NCBI RefSeq assembly: GCF_004684055.1
Contig: NZ_SRIB01000006.1
Location: 1 to 64,000, forward strand
Source: Soehngenia longivitae
GTDB taxonomy: Bacteria > Bacillota > Clostridia > Tissierellales > Tissierellaceae
Length of the DNA: 64,000 nt
Reading direction: 5' to 3'
Positions 45,033 to 53,423 of this stretch are shown piece after piece. Every line of letters begins with the position of its first letter. The stretch's first letter is position 1. A program made the position numbers and the translations under genes. A model generated the notes under the pieces. It worked only from the letters and a program-made list of their open reading frames with translations. It ran no database searches and was not told the origin of the DNA.

Positions 45033-45866
45033 ATAAAGATATTTATTGTTGAAGACGATTTAAATGTCATAAAAATATTAGAAAAAATCGTAGAAGATAG
45101 AGAACTTGGAGAAATCACAGGATATGCAAAAGATGGTATCGAAGCAATAAACAAGATTATAGTATATCAACCAGATATAGTCCTAATTGATTTACTCATT
45201 CCTAATAAAGATGGAATAAATGTAGTTAAAGATTTTAAGAATGTTAATAACAAACCTGTATTTATAATGATATCTCAAGTAAGTTCTAAAGATTTGATTG
45301 CTAAAGCTTACGAAAGTGGAATAGAGTTTTTTATCCAAAAACCAATTAATGCAATTGAAGTTGAAAATGTAATTAAAAAAGTAAATGAAAAATTGGAAAT
45401 GCAAACTAAACTAAATTCGATTAAAAAATTGTTTGATTCAAATAAAAGTAATGACGAATCTAATGAAAAGAACTATGAAGATAAGATAATATCTATTTTA
45501 CAGAAAATTGGAATACTAGGAGAAACTGGCAGCAGAGACATCGTAAAAATTGTCATGAAATTAGTTGAAAATAAGCAGTATAAGAATGATTTTACTTTAA
45601 AGGAAGTACTAAAAGATTATGGATCTAACACTAAGACAGTTGAGCAAAGGATCAGAAGGGCAGCAAATGTAGGATTAATTAATTTAGCAAATTTAGGTAT
45701 AGAAGATAATTTGAATGAAGTTTTCTTAGAATATTCGAATAGCTTATACAGTTTTGAGCAAATAAAATTAGAAATGGATTATATAAGAGGGAGGAGCAAC
45801 AAAAGAGGTAAGATTAATTTAAAAAAATTTATTGAGGCTATTTGTTTGTATGTTATTAGTGACTAG
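45033..45866 (+). CDS. Response regulator, GlnL/YcbB-like, with a probable AUA start
   Basis: A 277-residue regulator. The receiver domain opens IKIFIVEDDLNVIKILEKIV with the acidic pocket EDD. The phosphorylated aspartate is in IVLIDLLIPNKDG and the lysine in FFIQKPINAIEV. The C-terminal 110 residues match the YcbB DNA-binding domain (TLKEVLKDYGSNTKTVEQRI). The canonical start MKIFIVEDD would fall on codon ATA at 45033, 8 nt after the perfect site GGAGG (45020-45024). No ATG, GTG or TTG lies in a usable position, and the first in-frame ATG (45267) would cut away the active site. Either AUA is used or the gene has a start mutation. Confidence 0.82.
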   Translation: MKIFIVEDDLNVIKILEKIVEDRELGEITGYAKDGIEAINKIIVYQPDIVLIDLLIPNKDGINVVKDFKNVNNKPVFIMISQVSSKDLIAKAYESGIEFFIQKPINAIEVENVIKKVNEKLEMQTKLNSIKKLFDSNKSNDESNEKNYEDKIISILQKIGILGETGSRDIVKIVMKLVENKQYKNDFTLKEVLKDYGSNTKTVEQRIRRAANVGLINLANLGIEDNLNEVFLEYSNSLYSFEQIKLEMDYIRGRSNKRGKINLKKFIEAICLYVISD

Positions 45867-45890
45867 ATGATTAAAAATTTTCAGAAATTA

Positions 45891-45957
45891 TTTTGAGTTA
45901 ATTTGTAGCATTTTGAAACTTTCTGAAACCAACAACTTATACTCTAATAAAGTTGTT
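45891..45957 (+). promoter_or_regulatory. Symporter promoter with four phased GlnL-type repeats and a dyad
   Basis: TTTTGA (45891), ATTTGT (45901), TTTTGA (45911) and TTCTGA (45921) follow one another exactly 10 bp apart. The B. subtilis GlnL site is recalled as TTTTGT-N4-TTTTGT, which this array resembles. A -10 TATACT (45938-45943) follows without a good -35, as expected of an activated promoter. AACAACTT/AAGTTGTT (45931-45938, 45950-45957) form a further dyad. Confidence 0.55.
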
Positions 45958-45978
45958 TAAATTATGGAGGTGTTGGTT

Positions 45979-47445
45979 TTGGAACAACTAATGGAAATCG
46001 TTAACATGGTTAGCAAGGTGCTCTGGGATTATATACTAATATTTGGATTAATGGGAATAGGAATTTTAATGACTATAAGATTAAAATTTCCACAATTTTC
46101 AAGAGTATTTCCAGCACTTAAAAAAATGATTATTGGAATAATAAAAAAGGAAAAGCCAGAAGATGGAAAAATGTCGCCATTTCAAGCATTATCAACTTCA
46201 GTAGCGGCTCAAGTTGGCACAGGCAATATAGTAGGAGTTGCCACAGCGATTGCATCAGGAGGACCAGGTGCAGCCTTTTGGATGTTACTAGCTGCTTTCT
46301 TTGGCATGGCAACAATATTTAGCGAAGCAGTACTGGCACAAAAGTATCGTGAAGAGCAAAACGGAGAGTTGGTTGGTGGACCTGCATATTATATGAAAAA
46401 TGGATTAAAATCTAACAGACTGGCGAAATTTTTCGCTATCACGGCAGTAATAGGCCTTGGAATTGTTGGAGTAATGGTCCAATCAAATTCAATTGCAGGA
46501 GCTGTAAATAGTGCTTTTGGAGTTTCTATTATCATCATTGCCATTCCATTAGCTTTGATTGTTCTCAAAATACTAATGGGTGGAATGGATAGTATTGGTA
46601 AATTTTCAGAGAAAGTCGTGCCGGCTATGGCGTTAATGTATATTTTAGGAAGCTTAATTATAATAGTATTTAATATAAGTAATCTTGTACCAGCAATTAA
46701 GAGTATATTTATTGGAGCATTTACGCCACAAGCAATTGGAGGTGGAGCTCTGGGAATTACAATCCAACAGACAGTAAGGTTTGGTTTAGCAAGAGGGTTG
46801 TTTTCAAATGAGGCAGGGCTTGGTTCAACACCACATTCACATGCTGTAGCAGACACTACTCATCCTGCGGAACAAGGATTCATAGCTATGATAGGAGTAT
46901 TCATTTCAACTTTTCTGATATGTTTATCAACAGTGATGGTCAATATCACATCAGGCTCATATAATGCTACAATTAGCGCCTCTGAGATGGCAGAAAGTGC
47001 AACTGTGATGACACAAAATGGATTTTATTCTATTTTTGGGAATTTTGGGGCTATGTTTCTTGCAATATGTCTTTCGTTTTTTTCATTGACCACAATTGTA
47101 GGGTGGTACTTTTTTGCAGAAGCAAATGTTAAGTTTCTATTTGGTTCTAAAAAATCAACTCTGACCTTTTTTAAAATAATATCAGTTTTAGCTCTATCAG
47201 TTGGTACATTTATAAATCCTACTTATATATGGCAGTTAGTGGATTTATTTACAGGATTAATGGCTTTGCCAAATATAATAACTTTATTTATTTTATCTAG
47301 AGAAGTGAAAGAAATTTTATGCGACTATGATAGATGTAATAAACAAGGGTTTATTCATTGGGAATATGCTTATGAAAATATAGAAAATAATAAACAAAAA
47401 CATAAGAAATTAAAAAGTGGTTTAAGCACAACGATTATTAAATAA
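45979..47445 (+). CDS. Sodium:alanine/glutamine symporter (AGCS, GlnT-like)
   Basis: A 488-residue symporter with about 11 helices. Family signatures are ALSTSVAAQVGTGNIVGVAT, GGPGAAFWMLLAAFFGMATI and FSNEAGLGSTPHSHAVADTT. It imports alanine or glutamine with Na. GGAGG at 45966-45970 lies 8 nt before TTG 45979, which is preferred to the ATG at 45964 because that ATG overlaps the site. In Bacillus, GlnK-GlnL activates glnT for glutamine uptake. The kinase-regulator-symporter order here and the phased repeats in the promoter point to the same circuit. Confidence 0.9.
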   Translation: MEQLMEIVNMVSKVLWDYILIFGLMGIGILMTIRLKFPQFSRVFPALKKMIIGIIKKEKPEDGKMSPFQALSTSVAAQVGTGNIVGVATAIASGGPGAAFWMLLAAFFGMATIFSEAVLAQKYREEQNGELVGGPAYYMKNGLKSNRLAKFFAITAVIGLGIVGVMVQSNSIAGAVNSAFGVSIIIIAIPLALIVLKILMGGMDSIGKFSEKVVPAMALMYILGSLIIIVFNISNLVPAIKSIFIGAFTPQAIGGGALGITIQQTVRFGLARGLFSNEAGLGSTPHSHAVADTTHPAEQGFIAMIGVFISTFLICLSTVMVNITSGSYNATISASEMAESATVMTQNGFYSIFGNFGAMFLAICLSFFSLTTIVGWYFFAEANVKFLFGSKKSTLTFFKIISVLALSVGTFINPTYIWQLVDLFTGLMALPNIITLFILSREVKEILCDYDRCNKQGFIHWEYAYENIENNKQKHKKLKSGLSTTIIK

Positions 47446-47512
47446 TTAAAAGACCATAGAAGCAAAAATCAAAAATATTTAGAACCAAAGATTATTCCAT
47501 ATATTAACATAG

Positions 47513-47548
47513 AAAATAACTCAGTCGAAAAACCGACTGAGTTATTTT
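47513..47548. terminator. Bidirectional-type terminator after the symporter
   Basis: AAAATAACTCAGTCG (47513-47527) and CGACTGAGTTATTTT (47534-47548) form a 15-bp perfect stem with a 6-nt loop. A-rich and T-rich ends make it usable from either side. Confidence 0.9.
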
Positions 47549-47663
47549 CGTGCTGATTTAAAAATTACTTTTATTCACAAAGTATGACTCGATAATTATA
47601 TTTATTTATGCTATACTAATCATTAGAAATTAATTATAATCACCATATATAGAGGTTGATAAC

Positions 47664-48086
47664 ATGAGCGATATTAAGAAAATTTTAAAACTTGGAGATA
47701 AAATCCTGATTATATTTATAGTAGTATTATCAGTATCTTGGATATTGTATATTCCGGTACTTTCAGAGAATTTAAATGAGAAAGTGGCAGTAGTAAAGAT
47801 AAAGGATGAGGTTATTTTTAGGCATGAAATAGATGAAAACAACGATGAAATTGTGCCATTTGAATTTGAAGTAAAGAATAGAAAATATACCGGATACTTA
47901 GAAATAAAAGATGGAGCAGTAAGGCTTCAAAGATTACCAGAAGAAATTGTGCCTCTTGGCATTCACAACGACATGGGTTGGATAAATAGTGAATACGAAA
48001 TAATAGTCGCATTGCCCATTAGCATGACTGTGACCATTGAAAGCAATCAAAGTGAAAACCAAGAAATAGATTATATAGTTCAATAG
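47664..48086 (+). CDS. NusG domain II-containing membrane-anchored protein
   Basis: A 140-residue protein. One N-terminal membrane helix (ILIIFIVVLSVSWILYIPVL) is followed by an extracytoplasmic small beta domain. That domain has the pattern of the NusG domain II family (DGAVRLQRLPEEIVPLGIHN then DMGWINS). Clostridial relatives often lie beside FMN-binding or Gx-transporter genes of electron transport, but here it stands alone. The function is unknown. It has GAGGTTGATAAC ahead of the ATG and ends convergently, overlapping the TraX-like gene by 7 bp. Confidence 0.75.
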   Translation: MSDIKKILKLGDKILIIFIVVLSVSWILYIPVLSENLNEKVAVVKIKDEVIFRHEIDENNDEIVPFEFEVKNRKYTGYLEIKDGAVRLQRLPEEIVPLGIHNDMGWINSEYEIIVALPISMTVTIESNQSENQEIDYIVQ

Positions 48087-48739
48087 TATAATTTAATTAG
48101 TGCAAACACAGCTAGATGCAGAGGATAAGCTATATAAAATAGCAGCTGCATCTTTTTATTATAAAATCCTAATTTATTATTATAAAAATAAATAGGGATA
48201 AGACTAAAAAGAGCATAATTTTGAAGATAAGATCCTGTGAAAATATTTGCTAAAAAGATTATTATACCAGAAAATAAGAGTTGTCTTGATCTATCGTAGT
48301 TTCTGGTAAAGTAAAATACAAGTATATATATAATACCAATGAAACTATAGTCAACAAACAGCAATGAGGAAATCAAAAATGAAAAAAAGATTATAAGTGG
48401 GAAATATTGTTTTTTTTCTGAGAAAATTTTGTCAATGTAGTATATTGTAATTAAACCTATAAAAAGCGTAAAGAATATATTTTGGTGCATAGGGTATATT
48501 CGACCGTAGAAAGCTAAATCAAATGGGATTTCTGATATGAGCGCAAAAACTAACAACCTAGTAGCATATTTTTTTATATTAGATGTATGAATAAATCCTT
48601 GTACCAGTAAAAAACAATATATCGGGAAAGCAAGCCTTCCAATAATTCTAAACAATATAATATCTGAGGCAAATACTGCTCCATAATGGTCTATAATCAT
48701 CGTTATAAGTGCAATAAGTTTTAATATAAAATTAGTCAT
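48080..48739 (-). CDS. TraX-family membrane protein
   Basis: A 219-residue polytopic protein with about eight helices. The TraX signature is at the N-terminus: LKLIALITMIIDHYGAV then RIIGRLAFPIYCFLLVQGF and the RLLVFALISEIPFDLAF segment. In F plasmids TraX acetylates pilin. Chromosomal Firmicute members resemble acyltransferase-3 membrane enzymes and probably acylate a surface molecule. There are no conjugation genes around it, so it is not evidence of a plasmid. Confidence 0.85.
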   Translation of the reverse strand: MTNFILKLIALITMIIDHYGAVFASDIILFRIIGRLAFPIYCFLLVQGFIHTSNIKKYATRLLVFALISEIPFDLAFYGRIYPMHQNIFFTLFIGLITIYYIDKIFSEKKQYFPLIIFFSFLISSLLFVDYSFIGIIYILVFYFTRNYDRSRQLLFSGIIIFLANIFTGSYLQNYALFSLIPIYFYNNKLGFYNKKMQLLFYIAYPLHLAVFALIKLYY

Positions 48740-48800
48740 ATCGATTCTCCTTTATTATTTATCCAGATTATAACATAATTATATAAAAAGAGGTGGAGAA

Positions 48801-49715
48801 ATGGGAAAAATAATTGAAGTTAATAATTTAGTTAAGTCATTTGGGGAAGTAAAAGCAGTTAAAGGAATAGACTTGTTTGTAGAAGAGGGGAAATTATTCG
48901 CTTTTTTAGGGCCAAATGGAGCAGGGAAAAGCACAACAATTGATATTTTGAGCACTTTAAGAAAAAAAGACAGTGGTGAAGTGTTGATAAATGGATATGA
49001 ACTCGGCAAAGAAGATCAATCTATAAGAAATTGCATTGGGGTGGTATTTCAAGATAGTTTATTAGATGATTTACTTACAGTTAGAGAGAATTTATATATC
49101 AGAGGTAATTTTTACGGGAAAAAAAGCGATGAACTAAATGATATCATAAGAGATGTGAGTGAGAAATGTGGTATATATGAGTTATTGAATAGAAAATATG
49201 GGAAACTCTCCGGTGGTCAAAAAAGAAGGTGTGATATTGCTAGAGCATTGTTAAATATTCCTAAGATTCTTTTTTTAGACGAGCCAACAGTTGGATTAGA
49301 TCCACAGACGAGACAATCCATTTGGAATACTATAAGAGGAATACAAGAGAAAACAAACACTACAGTCTTTATGACAACTCACTACATGGAAGAAGCCAGT
49401 AATGCTGATTATATAGTGGTAATTGATGATGGGAAAATAGTAGCATCTGGGAGTCCGCAGGATTTAAAATCACGATATACTACGGACAAACTGATAATGT
49501 GGACGGAAAAGGAAGAAGATGTTTTAAATTATTTAAAGTTAAATAATTATAAGTATTCAACGAAGAATGATGAAATTATTGTCGAATTAAATAGTTCCAA
49601 AGAAGCAATACCTATTTTAGAAGCAAATGAAAATATAATAGTGGGCTTTGAAGTTATAAAAGGGACACTTGATGATGCGTTTATATCCATTACAGGAAAG
49701 GAGATAAGAGAATGA
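48801..49715 (+). CDS. ABC transporter ATP-binding protein (DrrA-like)
   Basis: A 304-residue ATPase of an ABC-2 exporter. It has Walker A FLGPNGAGKSTTIDILS, Q-loop VVFQDSLLDDLLT, signature KLSGGQKRRCDIARAL, Walker B ILFLDEPTVGLD and switch histidine MTTHYMEEA. The C-terminal 90 residues are the extra domain typical of DrrA/CcmA-like drug or lipid exporters, ending KGTLDDAFISITGKEIRE. It overlaps the permease gene by 4 bp. Confidence 0.93.
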   Translation: MGKIIEVNNLVKSFGEVKAVKGIDLFVEEGKLFAFLGPNGAGKSTTIDILSTLRKKDSGEVLINGYELGKEDQSIRNCIGVVFQDSLLDDLLTVRENLYIRGNFYGKKSDELNDIIRDVSEKCGIYELLNRKYGKLSGGQKRRCDIARALLNIPKILFLDEPTVGLDPQTRQSIWNTIRGIQEKTNTTVFMTTHYMEEASNADYIVVIDDGKIVASGSPQDLKSRYTTDKLIMWTEKEEDVLNYLKLNNYKYSTKNDEIIVELNSSKEAIPILEANENIIVGFEVIKGTLDDAFISITGKEIRE

Positions 49716-50572
49716 AATCACTACTTATTAGAAATATTAAATTGTTTTTTAGAGATAGAGTGCAGGTTTTTTATTCGCTCCTTTCTACATTTATTATAAT
49801 TGGTCTTTATGCTCTTTTCTTAGGAGAAAATATTAGCTCTTCCATAGGCGATTACGAGGGAACTAGGTTTTTAATTGACAGCTGGATAATTGCAGGACTA
49901 CTAGTTGTAACTACTATGACTACATCCCTAGGCGCGTTGGGGATAATGGTTGAAGACAAACATAATAAGATAATTAAAGATTTTGCTTCTTCACCACTTA
50001 CTTCTCGAACCATGATGTTTAGCTATTTTTCAAGTTCTTTACTCATAGCTCTGATTATGGCAGTGATTACATTCATTCTAGGCGAAATATATATAGTTAT
50101 GAATGGAGGAAATATTTTAGGATTTAGGGATTTAATACTAGCCTTTAGCCTAATTTTTTTAACGGCATTAACTTCAAGTTCAATGATGCTCTTTTTTATA
50201 AACTTTTTTAGCAGTATGAATGCTTTTGCAGCCATGAGCACTGTTACAGGAACTTTAGCGGGATTTTTAACTGGAATTTATGTCCCCATAGGCATATTGC
50301 CACAGTCAATTCAAACACTGATAAAGCTATTTCCGCTATCACATGCAGCTTTACTTTTTAGAAATATATTCATGGCAAAACCAATAGAAATAACATTTAG
50401 ATTGGCAGAACAGAAATACTTAGATGATTTTAAATTTGAAATGGGATTGATATATGGTATTGGCGAGAAGAGTATGAGTTTTACACAGCATATTTTTTTT
50501 CTAATAATAACAGCTGCCTTTTTTTTATTTCTGTCTATTAAACTATATGATTTTAGAAGAACAGAAAAGTGA
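49712..50572 (+). CDS. ABC-2 type permease (DrrB-like)
   Basis: A 286-residue membrane subunit with six helices, including the ABC-2 segment GTLAGFLTGIYVPIGILP and the re-entrant SHAALLFRNIFMAKP. A large extracytoplasmic loop lies between the last two helices. It forms the exporter with the upstream ATPase. The substrate is unknown; drug, lipid or antibiotic export is usual for the family. Confidence 0.9.
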   Translation: MKSLLIRNIKLFFRDRVQVFYSLLSTFIIIGLYALFLGENISSSIGDYEGTRFLIDSWIIAGLLVVTTMTTSLGALGIMVEDKHNKIIKDFASSPLTSRTMMFSYFSSSLLIALIMAVITFILGEIYIVMNGGNILGFRDLILAFSLIFLTALTSSSMMLFFINFFSSMNAFAAMSTVTGTLAGFLTGIYVPIGILPQSIQTLIKLFPLSHAALLFRNIFMAKPIEITFRLAEQKYLDDFKFEMGLIYGIGEKSMSFTQHIFFLIITAAFFLFLSIKLYDFRRTEK

Positions 50573-50634
50573 TTTATGTGTGTAAATAAAGTTACAATGG
50601 GTAAAATTAAAATAGTAAATGAGGAGGTGTTTTT

Positions 50635-51042
50635 ATGCTATATTTTGCATATGCAAGCAATCTAAGTAAAAAATACATGGCGAGTCGTTGCCCAAATGCT
50701 TTACCGCTAAAAAAAGTCATATTGAAGAATTATAAATTGACATTTAATGAATTGGCGGACATAATACCTTTTGAAGGGGAAGAGGTAGTTGGAGGGTTGT
50801 ATCTAATTTCGAAACAAGAATTAGAAAAGCTAGATATATTAGAAGGATATCCAGATTTATATGATAGAATAGTAGTAGAGCTTGAGGACGAATTTGGAAA
50901 TAAATATGAAGCATTAGCATATACGATGGTTGAAAAAAGCTTACAAGCACCACCAGATAACTATTATAAAATCCTTGTAGAAGGTTATGAGGATTGGGGA
51001 ATAGAGTTAGAACGACTTGAAAAAGCAAAAAACATGGAATAA
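50635..51042 (+). CDS. Gamma-glutamylcyclotransferase-like (AIG2/BtrG fold) protein
   Basis: A 135-residue protein starting MLYFAYASNLSKKYMASRCP, the GGCT YxSNL substrate-binding loop. The catalytic-type acid lies in the GGLYLISKQELEKLDILEGY segment, followed by YDRIVVELEDE. It should cyclise gamma-glutamyl amines to pyroglutamate or be a related amine-processing enzyme. A good site, GAGGAGGTG, precedes the ATG. The next gene begins 13 bp after its stop. Confidence 0.85.
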   Translation: MLYFAYASNLSKKYMASRCPNALPLKKVILKNYKLTFNELADIIPFEGEEVVGGLYLISKQELEKLDILEGYPDLYDRIVVELEDEFGNKYEALAYTMVEKSLQAPPDNYYKILVEGYEDWGIELERLEKAKNME

Positions 51043-51055
51043 TGCGGAGGTTAGA

Positions 51056-51559
51056 ATGATAAAAGACTTAAATGAGCAAAAAGTAAAGATTCATAAGACA
51101 GCATTTGTTGCAGATAGCGCTGATGTGATAGGAGATATAATAATAGGTGAAAATAGCAGCATATGGTATGGAGCAGTCGTTAGAGGTGACATAGAAAATA
51201 TTGAAATTGGGAAATATACAAATATTCAGGATAATGCAGTAGTTCATACTGAAACAAATATTCCTACTAAAATAGGTGATTACTGCGTAATAGGGCATAA
51301 TGCAATAATTCATGGTTGTACTATTGGAAATAACACTTTGATAGGCATGGGAGCAATTGTTCTAAATAGAGCTGTGGTAGGTAATAATTGTATAATCGGT
51401 GCGGGAACAGTAATCACTGAAGGCAAGGTAATACCAGATAATTCAATGGTAATTGGAATTCCAGGCAAAGTAGTTAGGACAGTTACAGAAGAAGAAATTA
51501 TTTCAATAAGAAACAATGCAATAAGATATAGCGAATTGTATAAAAAACATATAGACTAA
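51056..51559 (+). CDS. Gamma-class carbonic anhydrase-like hexapeptide protein
   Basis: A 167-residue left-handed beta-helix protein. Hexapeptide repeats run from IIIGENSSIWYGAVVRGDIE through IGDYCVIGHNAIIHGCTIGN. The zinc histidines are at VVHTET and GHNAIIHG. It belongs to the YrdA/PaaY-like group, of which many hydrate CO2. The ATG at 51056 is set by GCGGAGG, so the upstream in-frame extension into the previous gene is not used. Confidence 0.9.
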   Translation: MIKDLNEQKVKIHKTAFVADSADVIGDIIIGENSSIWYGAVVRGDIENIEIGKYTNIQDNAVVHTETNIPTKIGDYCVIGHNAIIHGCTIGNNTLIGMGAIVLNRAVVGNNCIIGAGTVITEGKVIPDNSMVIGIPGKVVRTVTEEEIISIRNNAIRYSELYKKHID

Positions 51560-51620
51560 TTCGCATATCTTTGTTATAGTTTTTTTGAAACAATAGACAA
51601 CTATTAATGGAGGGAATAGT

Positions 51621-53312
51621 ATGGACTACATGGAAAAGTATAAAATGTGGGTAGAAGATCCTTATTTTGATGAACAAACAAAGTTAGAGTTAAAGAATTT
51701 AACTGATGAAAAAGAGATAGAAGATAGGTTCTTTAAGGATCTCGAGTTTGGAACAGCTGGCTTAAGAGGAAAAATAGGTGCTGGTACTAATAGAATGAAT
51801 GTATATACAGTATCATTAGCTACTCAAGGTTTAGCGAGTACAATACTAAAGAGAGGCGAAGAAGCAAAAAAAAGAGGAGTAGCAATAGCATATGATGTTC
51901 GAATGTATTCAGATAAATTTGCTGAGATTGCTGCTAGAGTTTTAGCTGCAAATGGAATTAAAGTATATTTATTTGATGGCATAAGACCAACACCGATGTT
52001 ATCCTATACAATCCGAAAACTAGGTACAATATCTGGAATCGTTATAACTGCAAGCCATAATCCTAAGGACTATAATGGTTACAAAGTATATTGGGAAGAA
52101 GGCTCTCAAATATTAGATGAAATTGCAGACGAAATACTATCTGAAATTTCGAAAATAGGGCATTATAAGAATGTCAAAATGATGAATTTTGATGAAGCAA
52201 AAGATAAAGGATTAATCGAGATCCTAGGTAAAGAGATCGATGATCAATATACTAGAGAAATATTGAATATGGCAATTAATGATGAAAATGTTGACAAGGA
52301 TATAAAAATTGTCTATACGCCACTAAACGGAACTGGCAACAAGCCTGTAAGAAGAGTCTTAAAAGAGAGAGGATTTAACAATATTATAGTTGTTCCAGAA
52401 CAAGAAAATCCAGACCCTACATTTGCTACAGTAGGATATCCAAATCCAGAGGATACTAAAGCATTTAAATATGCAAGAGAGCTTGGGCTTAGAGAAAAAG
52501 CAGATTTACTATTAGCTACAGATCCAGATTCTGATAGAGTTGCAGTAGCTGTAATGAATGATAATGGTGATTATACTTATTTAAATGGAAACCAGACAGG
52601 TGCATTGTTAGTAAATTACATTGTAACTCAAAGACATGCTAAAAATGATCTATCCTCAAATGCAGCAATTGTAAAAAGCATTGTTACTGGAGATTTAGGA
52701 AAAGCAGTTGCAAAAAAATATGGCGTAACAACGTTTGAAACACTAACAGGATTTAAAAATATATGTGCTAAAGCTAATGAGTGGGATATTACAGGAGAAT
52801 ACAAATTTTTATTTGGATATGAGGAAAGTATTGGTTATGTCTATCAAGATTTAGTAAGAGACAAAGATGCCATTGTATCTTCAATGATAATTGCAGAGAT
52901 GGCTGGATATTATAAAAATAAAGGTATGTCGCTATTGGATGTATTAGAGAATATGTATAGTGAGTACGGTTATTATGCTGAAAAGCAAATATCAATTGTT
53001 TTAGAGGGAATTGAGGGTCAGTACAGGATTAAGAGAATGATGGATGATATAAGACATCAACCTATTATGTCGATAGGTGAAATGATGCTTAAAGACACTA
53101 TAGACTATTTAAGAGATGAAACAGATGCAGGCAAGTCAAATGTATTGAGGTTTTTCTTAGATGACGGATCATGGTATGCTATTAGGCCATCTGGTACTGA
53201 ACCAAAAATAAAAATATATATTTACACGGTAGCTGATACTAAAGAGAATGCAAATGAAAAAATAGAATTAATTGAAAAAGTGGTTCTACACAGAATTGAA
53301 TCTGTAAATTAA
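51621..53312 (+). CDS. pgcA: Phospho-sugar mutase (phosphoglucomutase/phosphomannomutase)
   Basis: A 563-residue alpha-D-phosphohexomutase. All four active-site segments are present: phosphoserine TASHNPKDYNGYKVYW, metal loop LLATDPDSDRVAVAV, sugar loop FLFGYEESIGYV and phosphate loop RPSGTEPKIKIYIYTV. It interconverts glucose-1- and -6-phosphate (or mannose), feeding cell-wall and polysaccharide precursors. It has TGGAGGGAATAGT ahead of the ATG. It is followed by a terminator. Confidence 0.93.
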   Translation: MDYMEKYKMWVEDPYFDEQTKLELKNLTDEKEIEDRFFKDLEFGTAGLRGKIGAGTNRMNVYTVSLATQGLASTILKRGEEAKKRGVAIAYDVRMYSDKFAEIAARVLAANGIKVYLFDGIRPTPMLSYTIRKLGTISGIVITASHNPKDYNGYKVYWEEGSQILDEIADEILSEISKIGHYKNVKMMNFDEAKDKGLIEILGKEIDDQYTREILNMAINDENVDKDIKIVYTPLNGTGNKPVRRVLKERGFNNIIVVPEQENPDPTFATVGYPNPEDTKAFKYARELGLREKADLLLATDPDSDRVAVAVMNDNGDYTYLNGNQTGALLVNYIVTQRHAKNDLSSNAAIVKSIVTGDLGKAVAKKYGVTTFETLTGFKNICAKANEWDITGEYKFLFGYEESIGYVYQDLVRDKDAIVSSMIIAEMAGYYKNKGMSLLDVLENMYSEYGYYAEKQISIVLEGIEGQYRIKRMMDDIRHQPIMSIGEMMLKDTIDYLRDETDAGKSNVLRFFLDDGSWYAIRPSGTEPKIKIYIYTVADTKENANEKIELIEKVVLHRIESVN

Positions 53313-53328
53313 ATATTAGCGTATTACT

Positions 53329-53360
53329 TGGAGAGCGAAAATGCTCTCCATTATTGTTTT
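53329..53360 (+). terminator. Terminator after phosphosugar mutase
   Basis: TGGAGAGC (53329-53336) and GCTCTCCA (53343-53350) form an 8-bp stem with a 6-nt loop, followed by TTATTGTTTTTT. Confidence 0.82.
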
Positions 53361-53423
53361 TTGAAAATTTAAGTGCTATAATATTTAGTGAGTCTAATTA
53401 CATATTAAGCGAGGCGAAGTAAT

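Noticed and set aside
45267-45866. A 199-residue protein starting at the first in-frame ATG
   Set aside because: This start deletes the receiver active site; the frame continues upstream to a perfectly spaced ribosome binding site at an ATA codon.
48080-48739. Conjugative element marked by a traX gene
   Set aside because: No other conjugation genes; chromosomal TraX-like acyltransferases are common.
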